From: Blattabacterium clevelandi | GTDB lineage: Bacteria; Bacteroidota; Bacteroidia; Flavobacteriales; Blattabacteriaceae | Length of the DNA: 64,000 nucleotides | Direction of reading: 5' to 3' | Assembly (NCBI RefSeq): GCF_003268615.1 | Contig: NZ_CP029844.1 | Span: 372,001-436,000, forward strand | Shown here: piece by piece, positions 44,801 to 54,195 of the stretch | Numbering within the stretch: position 1 is the stretch's first letter | Layout of the letters: the number at the start of each line of letters is the position of its first letter | The notes under the pieces: model-generated | Told to the model about the DNA's origin: nothing | The model's database searches: none | The model's input: the letters and a program-made list of their open reading frames with translations, nothing else | Position numbers and translations under genes: made by a program

Positions 44801-44873
44801 GACCTGATAGCTCAGCTGGCAGAGCATTACACTTTTAATGTAAGGGTCCTGGGTTCGAATCCCAGTCAGGTCA
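44801..44873 (+). tRNA. tRNA-Lys (anticodon TTT)
   Basis: A 73-base cloverleaf: acceptor GACCTGA with TCAGGTC, and D arm GCTC/GAGC. The anticodon stem is TTACA/TGTAA with loop CTTTTAA, giving anticodon TTT. The T arm is CTGGG-TTCGAAT-CCCAG and the discriminator is A. CCA is not encoded. It is on the plus strand between aroK and xthA, both on the minus strand. Confidence 0.97.
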
Positions 44874-44886
44874 TTTCATTCATCAT

Positions 44887-45654
44887 TTATATTTCAATTT
44901 CTAATACAGTTGGACAATGATCCGAATATTTTATTTCAGGTAATAAATATGCATTTATCATTTTTTTTTTTAAAAAAGTGCTAACCATTATATAATCAAT
45001 TCTCCAACCTTTATTATTTTTTTTTGAATTATAACGATAACTCCACCAACTATAATGTTTAGATTCTTTAACATATCTTCTAAAACTATCTATAAATCCT
45101 AAATTTAAAAAATCACTCATCCATTTTCTTTCTTTTGGCAAAAATCCGGAATTTTCATGGTTTTTTATAGGATCATAAATATCTATTTTTTTATGACAAA
45201 TATTGTAATCTCCACAAATAATAAGATTTGTGAATTTTTTTTTCATTTTTTCTATATAATAAATGAAATTATCCATAAAATAAAATTTAAAATTTAATCT
45301 ATTTTTCATATCTATTCCTGAGGGAAGATAAAGATTAATCACGGATATTTTTTTTAAATCTATTCGTAATATTCTTCCTTCTTGATCGATAGTATCGATT
45401 CCAATTCCATATTCTATATGATTTGGTTTTTTTTTACATAAAATACCTACTCCACTATATCCTTTTCTTTTTATTGAAGGATACCAATAATGGTAATATC
45501 CCAAATTATCAAATATACTGGTATCTATTTGTTCCGGAAAAGCTTTTATTTCTTGAAAACATAAAATATCTGGTTGATTTATTTTAATCCAATTGGATAA
45601 CCCTTTATTGATTCCAGATCTAATTCCATTAATATTATAACTAATAATTTTCAT
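44887..45654 (-). CDS. xthA: Exodeoxyribonuclease III / AP endonuclease
   Basis: Base-excision repair nuclease of the endonuclease/exonuclease/phosphatase fold. ATG at 45654 gives MKIISYNINGIRSGINKG, the exact family opening; the longer frame from 45690 adds 12 unlikely residues. Catalytic motifs are ILCFQEIKAFPEQID, LIICGDYNICHKKIDIYDP, WRIDYIMVS and the final KYSDHCPTVLEIEI. Length 255 is normal. It is divergent from the his operon. Its retention is notable because reduced genomes often lose repair genes. Confidence 0.95.
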   Translation of the reverse strand: MKIISYNINGIRSGINKGLSNWIKINQPDILCFQEIKAFPEQIDTSIFDNLGYYHYWYPSIKRKGYSGVGILCKKKPNHIEYGIGIDTIDQEGRILRIDLKKISVINLYLPSGIDMKNRLNFKFYFMDNFIYYIEKMKKKFTNLIICGDYNICHKKIDIYDPIKNHENSGFLPKERKWMSDFLNLGFIDSFRRYVKESKHYSWWSYRYNSKKNNKGWRIDYIMVSTFLKKKMINAYLLPEIKYSDHCPTVLEIEI

Positions 45655-45768
45655 ATTCCATAAAAAAAATTTTTTATTAAAAATAATCATTCAATTTATA
45701 ATAATTATTAAATAATGAATAAAAAAAATAGTGGTCGAAAAGGTTAAAGAATATTCAAAATAGTTTTT

Positions 45769-45776
45769 TATATTTG
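45769..45776 (+). promoter_or_regulatory. Candidate -7 element of the his operon promoter
   Basis: TATATTTG matches the Bacteroidetes -7 consensus TAnnTTTG. No exact TTG lies 19 bases upstream (TTA occurs at 45744-45746, with 22-base spacing). If used, the transcript would start near 45783 and the hisG leader would be about 86 bases, containing the hairpin at 45811-45840. Confidence 0.4.
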
Positions 45777-45810
45777 CTCATTAAATCTAGAGATAAAGAT
45801 AAAAATTACT

Positions 45811-45840
45811 GTAAAAGCTTACTATATTGTAAGCTTTTAC
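45811..45840 (+). promoter_or_regulatory. Perfect 12-bp hairpin in the hisG leader
   Basis: GTAAAAGCTTAC, a 6-base loop (TATATT), then GTAAGCTTTTAC: a perfect inverted repeat ending 28 bases before the hisG ATG. No gene ends upstream on this strand (xthA is divergent), so it is not an ordinary gene terminator. It could be a leader RNA structure controlling the his operon or a DNA operator. No run of T follows closely and no His-rich leader peptide is seen, so classical attenuation is not supported. Confidence 0.6.
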
Positions 45841-45868
45841 TATTAAATATATTATTCCTTCCTATATA

Positions 45869-46726
45869 ATGGATAAACTTAAAATAGCTATTCAAAAATC
45901 AGGGCGTCTTTATGACGACTCCATCAAGTTACTTAAAGATTGTAGTATAGAGGTTAATATTGGAATAGATAAATTAAAAACAACAGCTCTTAATTTTCCA
46001 CTAGAAATACTTTTTCTACGTGATGATGATATTCCTCAATATTTAGAAGATGGAGTAGCTGATATAGGAATTGTTGGAAAAAATGTTCTTTTGGAAAAAA
46101 GAAAAAAAATAAAAATAAAAGAAACTTTAGGATTTGGAAAATGCCGTCTTGCTATTGCAATTCCTAAATCTTTGGTTTATAAAAAAATAAATGATTTAAA
46201 TGGGAAAAGAATCGCTACAAGTTATCCATTTTTGGTTAGAGAATTTTTCGAAAAAAAATATATAAAAGCAGAAATTCACGAAATTTCTGGAGCTGTAGAA
46301 ATTGCACCTGGAATAGGATTAGCAGATTGTATTTGTGATTTGGTAAGTAGTGGATCTACACTTTTTATGAATGGATTAAAAGAAGTAGAAACAATTCTTC
46401 AATCTGAAGCTGTTTTAGCATCTAATCTGCATTTAGGAGAACCACAAAATATCATAATGGAAAAATTGTTATTTCGGATTCGATCTGTAAAAAAAGCTAA
46501 AAATCATAAATATATTCTTTTAAATGTCTCTAATGAACACTTAGAAAAAATAATATCTCATCTTCCAGGAATTAAAAGTCCAGTTATTCTTCCATTAGCA
46601 AATTCAAAATGCAGTTCTGTACATTCTGTAGTCAATGAAAATGATTTTTGGGGGATTATAGAAAATTTAAAAGAACTTGGTGCACAAGATATATTAGTTC
46701 TTCCAATAGAAAAAATTATACTTTAA
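45869..46726 (+). CDS. hisG: ATP phosphoribosyltransferase, long form
   Basis: First and committed step of histidine synthesis, normally feedback-inhibited by histidine. KLKIAIQKSGRLYDDS opens the protein. DGVADIGIVGKNVL near residue 70 and GIGLADCICDLVSSGSTL near 150 bind the substrates. From about residue 205 there is a C-terminal ACT-like regulatory domain (SVVNENDFWGIIENLKELGAQDILVLPIEK), which marks the long, self-sufficient form. Length 285. It is the first gene of the operon, 6 bases before hisD. Confidence 0.97.
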   Translation: MDKLKIAIQKSGRLYDDSIKLLKDCSIEVNIGIDKLKTTALNFPLEILFLRDDDIPQYLEDGVADIGIVGKNVLLEKRKKIKIKETLGFGKCRLAIAIPKSLVYKKINDLNGKRIATSYPFLVREFFEKKYIKAEIHEISGAVEIAPGIGLADCICDLVSSGSTLFMNGLKEVETILQSEAVLASNLHLGEPQNIIMEKLLFRIRSVKKAKNHKYILLNVSNEHLEKIISHLPGIKSPVILPLANSKCSSVHSVVNENDFWGIIENLKELGAQDILVLPIEKIIL

Positions 46727-46732
46727 TATAAT

Positions 46733-48025
46733 ATGAATATTCAAGTTTATATGCATCCTTCATTCAATACGTGGAAATATCTTATAAAAAGACCTATTAA
46801 AGATATTTCCATATTAATTGATTCAGTGACTCCTATTATAAATAATGTAAAAAAATATGGAGATTTAGCCTTAAAAACCTATACAAAAAAATATGATAAT
46901 TTTAATCTAAAATATATTCAAGTAACGGAAGAAGATATTAATAAAGCAAATATAAAAATTTCAAATTGTTTGAAAAAATCTATTGAAATAGCATATAAAA
47001 ACATAAAATTTTTTCATCAAAAACAAATCCATGAAGAATCTAAAATTGAGGTATTACCAGGAATTCTTTGTTGGAGAAAATCTGTTCCTATAGAAAAAGT
47101 AGGTTTTTATATACCTGGAGGATCCGCTCCTTTATTATCTACTGTATTAATGTTAGGAATTCCAGGTAAATTAGCAGGATGCAAAAATATAATTTTATGT
47201 TCACCTCCAAATAAAAATGGAGAAATACATCCATCTATTTTATACACAGCTAAATATATAGGGATTACACAAATATATAAAATAGGAGGAGCTCAAGCAA
47301 TAGCTGCCATGGCATATGGGACAGAAAGTATCCCATCAGTTTATAAAATATTTGGACCAGGTAATTCTTATGTAACAATAGCTAAACAAATTGTATCCCA
47401 AAAGGGAATTGTGTCTATTGACATACCTGCAGGTCCTTCAGAAATTGTTATATTAGCAGATAATACAGCTAATCCAGAATATGTAGCTTCCGATTTACTT
47501 TCTCAATCAGAACATGATATGGAAAGTTATATTATTTTAGTTACTATAAATGAATCTTGGTGGATAGAAAAAGTAAAAAGTGAATTAAAAAAACAATTAA
47601 TTAATCTATCCTATAGACAAAATATTATGAAAAAGGCTTTGGAAAAAAGCAAAATTATTGTTTTTGATTCTTTGGAAGAAGGGATAAACTTAATTAATGA
47701 AATTGCTCCAGAACATCTTATTATTAATTGTAATAATGCTTCTTATTGGAGTAACAAAATAAAAAATGCTGGGTCTATTTTTATAGGAAATTATTCTCCA
47801 ATAAGTATTGGGGATTATGCTTCTGGTCCCAATCATGTACTTCCTACATATGGTTATGCTAAATCTTATAGTGGAGTATCTGTAGATAGTTTTATTAAAA
47901 AAATCACTTTTCAAAAAATTTCCAAAAAAGGATTACGAAATTTATCAAAATGTGTTGATTTATTGTCTTCTGAAGAAGGATTAATAGCACATAAAAAATC
48001 GATTAATATTAGATTAAAAAAATGA
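46733..48025 (+). CDS. hisD: Histidinol dehydrogenase
   Basis: Last two oxidations of histidine synthesis. GFYIPGGSAPLLSTVLML near residue 123 and PSVYKIFGPGNSYVTIAKQ are conserved. Zinc ligands and catalytic residues lie in SQSEHDMESYI, IAPEHLI and ASGPNHVLPTYGYAKSYSG. Length 430 is normal. Its stop overlaps the hisC start by 4 bases. Confidence 0.97.
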   Translation: MNIQVYMHPSFNTWKYLIKRPIKDISILIDSVTPIINNVKKYGDLALKTYTKKYDNFNLKYIQVTEEDINKANIKISNCLKKSIEIAYKNIKFFHQKQIHEESKIEVLPGILCWRKSVPIEKVGFYIPGGSAPLLSTVLMLGIPGKLAGCKNIILCSPPNKNGEIHPSILYTAKYIGITQIYKIGGAQAIAAMAYGTESIPSVYKIFGPGNSYVTIAKQIVSQKGIVSIDIPAGPSEIVILADNTANPEYVASDLLSQSEHDMESYIILVTINESWWIEKVKSELKKQLINLSYRQNIMKKALEKSKIIVFDSLEEGINLINEIAPEHLIINCNNASYWSNKIKNAGSIFIGNYSPISIGDYASGPNHVLPTYGYAKSYSGVSVDSFIKKITFQKISKKGLRNLSKCVDLLSSEEGLIAHKKSINIRLKK

Positions 48026-49152
48026 ATATTGAATGTGAATGCATGAATAGAGATGATTTTTCAAATTTTGATTTGAATTCCTTAATCAGAGATAATATTT
48101 TAAAAATAGATCCTTATTTATCTGCTAGAGAAGAATATTCTTATCAAGAAAAAAATTCTATATTTCTAGATGCCAATGAAAATTCTTTTGGGGCTCCTTT
48201 ATCTTTTTCTAATTCCTACAATAGATATCCGGATCCATTACAAAAAGAATTAAAAAGAAAAATATCAGAAATAAAAAAAATTTCTTCATCCAAAATTTTT
48301 TTAGGAAATGGAAGTGATGAAATTATTGATTTAATTTATCGTATTTTTTCTCGTCCAAATACAGATAATGTAATTATTTTTCCACCTACATATGGCATGT
48401 ATGAAGTTAGTGGAAAAATTCATGGAGTAGATATTGTAAAAGTTTTTCTAACGGAAGAAGAATATCAATTAAATTTGAAAAAAATCAAAAATTCAATTAA
48501 TCCATATAGTCGTATAATTTTTATTTGTTCTCCAAATAATCCTACTGGAAATGATATAAAAAAAGAAGATATTGAAAATATCATAAAACAATTTACCGGT
48601 ATTGTTGTTTTAGATGAAGCTTATATTGATTTTTCAGAAAAAGAATCTTTTTCTCTAGAAATAGAGAAATATCCCAATTTAATTATTTTACAAACACTTT
48701 CTAAATCTTGGGGACTGGCTGGATTAAGAATAGGAATTGCTATTTCTTCTGAAAAAATTATTCAATGGATGAATAAAGTGAAATTTCCCTATAACGTAAG
48801 TCAAATATCTCAAAAAATAGCTATTCAAGCTCTTAATAATAAGGATTTATTTTTTTATCATTTAAAAAATATCCTTTCAGAAAGAAAATATATGGAAGAC
48901 TCTTTAAAAAAAATTCCAATTATAGATAAAGTATATCCTAGTTCTTCAAATTTTATACTAGTTAAAATTTCCTTTTCATCAAAAAATCTTTATCAACATT
49001 TAGTTAATAAAAATATTATTGTTAGAGATCGATCTAAAATCATTTTGTGTAATGAATGTTTAAGAATAACAGTAGGTACTCATGAAGAAAATGAGTATTT
49101 GATAGATCAAATCAAAAAATATTCCGAAAAATGTTCTAAGTATAAGGAATAA
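48022..49152 (+). CDS. hisC: Histidinol-phosphate aminotransferase
   Basis: PLP transaminase making histidinol phosphate. LDANENSFGAP near residue 49, LGNGSDEIIDLI, CSPNNPTGNDI, VVLDEAYIDF, and the PLP lysine Lys228 in TLSKSWGLAGLRIG are present. Length 376 is slightly long because of an N-terminal extension of about 20 residues. ATG at 48022 overlaps the hisD stop, which supports this start. Confidence 0.96.
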   Translation: MNIECECMNRDDFSNFDLNSLIRDNILKIDPYLSAREEYSYQEKNSIFLDANENSFGAPLSFSNSYNRYPDPLQKELKRKISEIKKISSSKIFLGNGSDEIIDLIYRIFSRPNTDNVIIFPPTYGMYEVSGKIHGVDIVKVFLTEEEYQLNLKKIKNSINPYSRIIFICSPNNPTGNDIKKEDIENIIKQFTGIVVLDEAYIDFSEKESFSLEIEKYPNLIILQTLSKSWGLAGLRIGIAISSEKIIQWMNKVKFPYNVSQISQKIAIQALNNKDLFFYHLKNILSERKYMEDSLKKIPIIDKVYPSSSNFILVKISFSSKNLYQHLVNKNIIVRDRSKIILCNECLRITVGTHEENEYLIDQIKKYSEKCSKYKE

Positions 49153-49166
49153 AATAAAAAAATACC

Positions 49167-50312
49167 ATGAAAAAAATATTATTTATTGATAGAGATGGAA
49201 CAATAATCCAAGAAACCCCTCCTACTTATCAAATTGATACTATTGAAAAGGTGAATTTTTATCCAAAAGTTATATTTTTTTTAACTAAAATAGTTAATGA
49301 ATTAGATTATGATTTAGTTATGGTAACTAACCAAGATGGATTAGGTACTGAAAAATTTCCTGAAAAAAAATTTTGGCCTATACATAATCATATATTAAAG
49401 ATATTAAAAACAGAAGGAATTCATTTTTCTTCTATTCATATAGATAGAACTATTCCAGAAGAATATTCTTCTACCAGAAAACCAGGAATCGGAATGCTCA
49501 CTTCTTATTTTCATTCGGATTATGATCTTTCCAATTCTTTTGTTATTGGAGATAGAATTACGGATGTTTTATTAGCTAATAACTTAGGATGTAAGTCCAT
49601 ATGGATCAATAAAAATCATCATAATGTATCCGAAAAAGAATTTTCCATAGAAATAAAAAATTTCAAAAAAAAAATAGTTTTGAAAACTGATAATTGGAAA
49701 AATATTTACGAATATTTGAAATATGCATCTAATAAAAAATTGGTTAAACATAGAAGAAAAACATTAGAAACAGACGTAAGAATCACTATTCAACTTTATG
49801 GAGAAGGGAAATCAGATATAAAAACAGGATTAGGTTTTTTTGATCATCTTCTAGAACAAATAGCTTTTCATAGTATGATAGATATGAATATTCACACAAA
49901 CGGAGACTTAAATATAGATGAACATCACACTATAGAAGATACTGCAATTGCTTTAGGAGAAGTTTTTCATCAATCTATTATAGATAAAAGAGGAATAGAA
50001 CGTTATGGTTTTTTTTTCATTCCTATGGATGATTCTTTAGCTACAGTAATATTGGATCTTGGAGGGAGAAGTGAATTATCTTGGAAAACAAATTTTTTAA
50101 GTGAAAAGATTGGTCAAGTCCCTACAGAAATGTTTATTCATTTTTTTAAGTCTTTTTCTTCTTCTGCAAAATGCAATATTCATATTCATGCTACAGGAAA
50201 AAATGATCATCATAAAATAGAATCTATTTTTAAAGCTTTCGCTAGAGCTATTAAAATGGCTATACAAAAAAATAATATTAAAAAATTGCCTAGTTCTAAA
50301 GGCCTATTATAA
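49167..50312 (+). CDS. hisB: Bifunctional histidinol-phosphatase / imidazoleglycerol-phosphate dehydratase
   Basis: Two steps on one chain. Residues 1 to about 165 are a HAD-type phosphatase with the nucleophile motif FIDRDGTIIQE and the later SFVIGDRITDVLLANNLG. Residues from about 193 form the dehydratase, with repeated metal-binding histidine motifs FFDHLLEQIAFHSM, DEHHTIEDTAIALGE and HHKIESIFKAFARA. Length 381 is typical of the fused enzyme. It follows hisC by 14 bases. Confidence 0.97.
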   Translation: MKKILFIDRDGTIIQETPPTYQIDTIEKVNFYPKVIFFLTKIVNELDYDLVMVTNQDGLGTEKFPEKKFWPIHNHILKILKTEGIHFSSIHIDRTIPEEYSSTRKPGIGMLTSYFHSDYDLSNSFVIGDRITDVLLANNLGCKSIWINKNHHNVSEKEFSIEIKNFKKKIVLKTDNWKNIYEYLKYASNKKLVKHRRKTLETDVRITIQLYGEGKSDIKTGLGFFDHLLEQIAFHSMIDMNIHTNGDLNIDEHHTIEDTAIALGEVFHQSIIDKRGIERYGFFFIPMDDSLATVILDLGGRSELSWKTNFLSEKIGQVPTEMFIHFFKSFSSSAKCNIHIHATGKNDHHKIESIFKAFARAIKMAIQKNNIKKLPSSKGLL

Positions 50313-50333
50313 AAATTTTTCAATAAAAAAATT

Positions 50334-50924
50334 ATGAAAACAATTATTATAAAATATCCTGCTGGAAATGTACAATCTGTCCTTTTTTCTTTAGAAAGAA
50401 TAGGAATAGATGCTTTCGTAACGGACTCTCGAGAGTCTATTAAAAATGCAGAAAAAGTCATTTTACCTGGTGTAGGAGAAGCCAATTTTGCTATGAAATA
50501 TTTGAAAGAAAAAAAATTGGATATTCTTTTATCTAAATTGGAACAACCTGTATTGGGAATATGTTTAGGAATGCAATTATTATGTAAATATTCTGAAGAA
50601 AGTAGTACTACTTGTATAGGCATTTTTGATTTATTAGTAAAAAAATTTCAATCAGAAAATAAAAATCATAAAATTCCTCAAATTGGTTGGAATACTATTG
50701 ATACACTAAAAGGACCATTATTTGAAGATATTCCAAATAGAAGTTATCAATATTTTGTACATAGTTATTATGCTCCTTTAGGAAAATATACTATAGCTAA
50801 AACAGACTATATAGTTTCTTATAGTTCAGCACTACAAAAAAAAAATTTTTATGCTGTACAATTTCATCCAGAAAAATCTTCTTATGTGGGAAATAAAATA
50901 TTAGAAAACTTTATAAGATTATAA
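50334..50924 (+). CDS. hisH: Imidazole glycerol phosphate synthase, glutaminase subunit
   Basis: Supplies ammonia from glutamine to HisF. The class I glutaminase triad is visible: Cys in VLGICLGMQLLCK and His/Glu in VQFHPEKSSYVG. ILPGVGEANFAMKYL is near residue 43, and the HSYYAPLG stretch is also conserved. Length 196 is normal. It is separated from hisF by hisA, the common order. Confidence 0.96.
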   Translation: MKTIIIKYPAGNVQSVLFSLERIGIDAFVTDSRESIKNAEKVILPGVGEANFAMKYLKEKKLDILLSKLEQPVLGICLGMQLLCKYSEESSTTCIGIFDLLVKKFQSENKNHKIPQIGWNTIDTLKGPLFEDIPNRSYQYFVHSYYAPLGKYTIAKTDYIVSYSSALQKKNFYAVQFHPEKSSYVGNKILENFIRL

Positions 50925-50941
50925 AAAAATAAATTTTTATA

Positions 50942-51673
50942 ATGAATATTATTGCAGCTATAGATCTTATTGATGGAAAATGTGTTCGTTTAACACAAGG
51001 AGACTATAAAAGAAAAAAAATTTATCATAAAAATCCATTAGATATGGCATTTTTATTAGAAGATCATGGAATATCTAGATTACATTTAGTAGATTTAGAT
51101 GGAGCAAAAAAAGGGAAAGTAATTCATTGGAATATTTTGGAAAAAATTGCAAAGTATACACATTTAATCATTGATTTTGGAGGGGGGATTCAGACAGAAG
51201 AGGATGTTAGGATTGTATTTGAAAATGGAGGAGATATGGTTACTATTGGAAGTATAGCTGTAAAAAATCCATTTCTTCTAAAAAAATGGATTCAAATTTA
51301 TGGAAGAGATAAAATCCTTCTTGGAGTGGACGTTAAGGATCATAAAATTGCTACTAATGGATGGACAAAATTTCATCAGATTCCTTTCTGGGATTTTTTA
51401 AAAGAAAAAAATATTCATGGAATAAAAAAATTTTTTTGTACGGATATATCTAAAGATGGAGATCTTTCTGGTCCATCTTTATCCTTATATAAGGATATTA
51501 TTCATAGGTTCCCAAATATTGAACTTATTGCAAGTGGAGGAATAAGAAATATGTCAGATATCAAAATATTATATGATTTAGGTTGTCATGGAGTGATTAT
51601 TGGAAAAGCTATATATGAAAATAAAATATCGTTATCGGAACTTAAAAATTGGGAATATGGTGAAAAAAAATGA
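50942..51673 (+). CDS. hisA: ProFAR isomerase
   Basis: TIM-barrel isomerase acting before HisF. The first catalytic aspartate is Asp8 in AIDLIDGKCVRLTQGD and the second is in LLGVDVKDHKIATNGW. Phosphate-binding loops are DFGGGIQTEEDV and LIASGGIRNMSDI. Length 243 is normal. The pair with HisF below shows the usual internal half-barrel similarity. Confidence 0.97.
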   Translation: MNIIAAIDLIDGKCVRLTQGDYKRKKIYHKNPLDMAFLLEDHGISRLHLVDLDGAKKGKVIHWNILEKIAKYTHLIIDFGGGIQTEEDVRIVFENGGDMVTIGSIAVKNPFLLKKWIQIYGRDKILLGVDVKDHKIATNGWTKFHQIPFWDFLKEKNIHGIKKFFCTDISKDGDLSGPSLSLYKDIIHRFPNIELIASGGIRNMSDIKILYDLGCHGVIIGKAIYENKISLSELKNWEYGEKK

Positions 51674-51691
51674 AAATAAACTATATTAACT

Positions 51692-52453
51692 ATGTTAGTT
51701 AAGCGGATTATACCTTGTTTAGATATCCAAAATGGAAGGATTGTCAAAGGAGTTAATTTTCAGAATTTAAAAGATGCTGGAGATCCAATTATAATGAGTC
51801 ATTGGTATACAAAACAAGGTGCAGATGAATTAATATTTTTGGATATCACAGCTACAAATGAAAAAAGAAAAACATTATTTTCTTTAGTGAAAAAAATTTC
51901 TCGTTATATTAATATTCCTTTTACTGTTGGAGGTGGGATCATGGAAGAAAAAGACGTAGAATTATTATTAAATGCAGGAGCAGATAAAATATCTATTAAT
52001 ACAGCTGCTTTTAAAAATCCAAAAATTTTAGAAATTCTTTCTAGAAGATTTGGTAGTCAATGTATTGTTTTATCTATTGATACAAAATACGAAAAAAATG
52101 AATGGTGGGTATATTTAAATGGAGGAAGAATTCCAACCAGAAAAAAAACTTTAGATTGGGCTAAGGAAGGAGTAAATAGAGGGGCAGGAGAAATATTATT
52201 AACTTCAATGAATCATGATGGAATGAAAAATGGATTTGCTTTAGATATAACTAAAAGAATTTCGGATCTACTTTCTACACCTATTATTGCTTCAGGTGGA
52301 GCTGGAAAATTAGAAGATTTTTATCAAGTTTTTAAAAATGGGAAAGCAGATGCAGCATTAGCTGCTAGTATTTTTCATTATAGAGAAATAGAAATTCCTA
52401 AATTAAAATATTATTTAAATTATCATAATATACCTGTGAGAACTAATAAATAA
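51692..52453 (+). CDS. hisF: Imidazole glycerol phosphate synthase, cyclase subunit
   Basis: TIM-barrel synthase partner of HisH. It has the catalytic aspartates in IIPCLDIQNGRIVKGVNF and LSIDTKYEKNEWWVY. The phosphate loops are FTVGGGIMEEKDV and IIASGGAGKLEDF, and the ammonia-channel and active-site motif LLTSMNHDGMKNGF is present. Length 253 is normal. It follows hisA by 18 bases and precedes hisIE by 10. Confidence 0.97.
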   Translation: MLVKRIIPCLDIQNGRIVKGVNFQNLKDAGDPIIMSHWYTKQGADELIFLDITATNEKRKTLFSLVKKISRYINIPFTVGGGIMEEKDVELLLNAGADKISINTAAFKNPKILEILSRRFGSQCIVLSIDTKYEKNEWWVYLNGGRIPTRKKTLDWAKEGVNRGAGEILLTSMNHDGMKNGFALDITKRISDLLSTPIIASGGAGKLEDFYQVFKNGKADAALAASIFHYREIEIPKLKYYLNYHNIPVRTNK

Positions 52454-52463
52454 ATTAAAAAAA

Positions 52464-53093
52464 ATGAAGTTTATTCAAAAAAAAGAAATAAATTTTCAAA
52501 AAGGATTAATTCCCGTTATTGTTCAAGATTCAAAAACTAGTAAAGTTTTAATGCTTGGTTATATGAATGATGAGTCCTATAGAAAAAGTATTGAAGAAAA
52601 AAAAGTTATTTTTTATAGCAGATCTAAAAAAAGATTGTGGAAAAAAGGAGAAATTAGTCATAATTATCTTTTAATTAAAGATATATTAATTGATTGTGAT
52701 CAAGATACTTTGTTGATTAAAGCTACCCCTACAGGACCTATTTGCCATAAAGGATCGGATACTTGTTGGAAAGAAATAAATAAAATAAATTTTTTATTTC
52801 ATTTAGAAAATATTATCTCTAATAGAATAAATAAAAAATATAAAAATTCTTACATTTTTCAACTATTCCAAAAAGGAATTAATAAAATATCTCAAAAATT
52901 AGGAGAAGAATCCGTAGAAATGATCATTGAATCTAAAGATAATGATCCACATTTTTTTTTAAATGAATCTGCAGATTTGTTATTTCATTATCTTATTCTT
53001 TTACATAAAAAAGGATTTTCTATACAGGAAGTTATAAATATTTTAGAAGAAAGACATTTAAAAAATAAAAAAAAAGAATTAATGGATATTTAA
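52464..53093 (+). CDS. hisIE: Bifunctional phosphoribosyl-AMP cyclohydrolase / phosphoribosyl-ATP pyrophosphatase
   Basis: Second and third steps of histidine synthesis on one chain. The HisI part (residues 1 to about 112) has MLGYMNDESYRKSI, FYSRSKKRLWKKGE, the metal residues DCDQDTLLI and the cysteines in GPICHKGSDTCW. The HisE part has QKLGEESVEMIIESKDND and ESADLLFHYLILLHKKG. Length 209 is normal. It closes the operon, so every enzyme from PRPP to histidine is encoded in this one unit. Confidence 0.97.
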   Translation: MKFIQKKEINFQKGLIPVIVQDSKTSKVLMLGYMNDESYRKSIEEKKVIFYSRSKKRLWKKGEISHNYLLIKDILIDCDQDTLLIKATPTGPICHKGSDTCWKEINKINFLFHLENIISNRINKKYKNSYIFQLFQKGINKISQKLGEESVEMIIESKDNDPHFFLNESADLLFHYLILLHKKGFSIQEVINILEERHLKNKKKELMDI

Positions 53094-53313
53094 TATTTTT
53101 TGTATTTTAAAAAAAAATTTTACACTTTATTTATATAAATTTATTAATATAAAATAATATAAAAAATTATTTTTGGAAATATTTTTATAGTATCCCACCA
53201 ATTACATTTTATATTTTCTTTTCTAAAAAATATACTGATATTCTATAATAATATCACTTGTAAAAAAATGATAAGATTTCTATTATATCTATATAGATAT
53301 TGGATCAAATAGA

Positions 53314-54195
53314 TTATTTTTTTTCATTGTTGAATGAAAAAGCTATTAAAATATTTTTTATAAGCATAATACGGGTCATAGGACCAACTCCGCCTGGAAC
53401 AGGTGTAAGATAAGAGGCTTTTCCATAAACGCTATTAAAATCAACGTCTCCTTTTAAAATAAATTTTTTTTTATTTTTTACTTTATTAATGCCTACATCT
53501 ATAATTATAGCTCCTTTTTTAATCATTTTTCCTGTTAAAAAACCTGGAATACCAACAGAAATTATAATGATATCTGCTTTTTTCGTATAATGTTCTATAT
53601 TTTGAGTATGACTATGAGTAAGTGTTACAGTGCTATTTCCAAGATAATTTTTTCTGCTCATCAAGATACTAATAGGTATTCCTACAATACGACTTCTTCC
53701 AATTACTACAGTATTTTTTCCAGAAATTTTTATTTTATATCTTTCTAAAAGAGTTAATATTCCTAATGCAGTAGCAGGTAAAAAAGAATTCATATTCAAA
53801 GACATTTTTCCAAAATTTTCTGGATGAAATCCATCTACATCTTTTTTTGGATTAATCGATAAAATAATATTATCCGTATTGATATGTTTTGGAAGAGGTA
53901 ATTGTATAATAAAACCATCTATCAAAGAATTTTCATTCATTTTTTGAATTTCTTTTAATAATTTTAATTCGGAACTTTCTACAGTTAAATGTACTAAAGT
54001 TGATCGTATTCCAATATTTTTGCATTCTTTTATTTTGCTATTGACATATGTTATACTGGAACTATTATTTCCTAATAAAATAATTCCAAGATGAGGAATC
54101 CTTTTTTTTTTATTTCGTATATTTTGATCAATTTCTTTAGAAATTTCTTTTCTTATTTCGATTGCTAATAGATTTCCATTTAATAATTGGGTCAT
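53314..54195 (-). CDS. folD: Methylenetetrahydrofolate dehydrogenase / cyclohydrolase
   Basis: Interconverts methylene-, methenyl- and formyl-THF. The active-site lysine lies in YVNSKIKECKNIGI. Other motifs are IIQLPLPKHI, KDVDGFHPENFGKM, the NAD(P) loop VVIGRSRIVGIPISI, and LTPVPGGVGPMTRIML at the end. Length 293 is normal. Its ATG overlaps the rsmA stop by 4 bases. The roughly 220 bases between it and the end of the his operon show no clear terminator hairpin. Confidence 0.96.
   Translation of the reverse strand: MTQLLNGNLLAIEIRKEISKEIDQNIRNKKKRIPHLGIILLGNNSSSITYVNSKIKECKNIGIRSTLVHLTVESSELKLLKEIQKMNENSLIDGFIIQLPLPKHINTDNIILSINPKKDVDGFHPENFGKMSLNMNSFLPATALGILTLLERYKIKISGKNTVVIGRSRIVGIPISILMSRKNYLGNSTVTLTHSHTQNIEHYTKKADIIIISVGIPGFLTGKMIKKGAIIIDVGINKVKNKKKFILKGDVDFNSVYGKASYLTPVPGGVGPMTRIMLIKNILIAFSFNNEKK

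Noticed and set aside
50210-50623. Open frame of 137 codons on the minus strand across the hisB-hisH junction
   Set aside because: Antisense shadow of two clear his genes; no family features.
53285-53300. Perfect 16-bp palindrome ATATCTATATAGATAT just before the folD stop
   Set aside because: No loop and almost pure A/T, so it is a weak hairpin without a T-run; chance is likely in this AT-rich gap.
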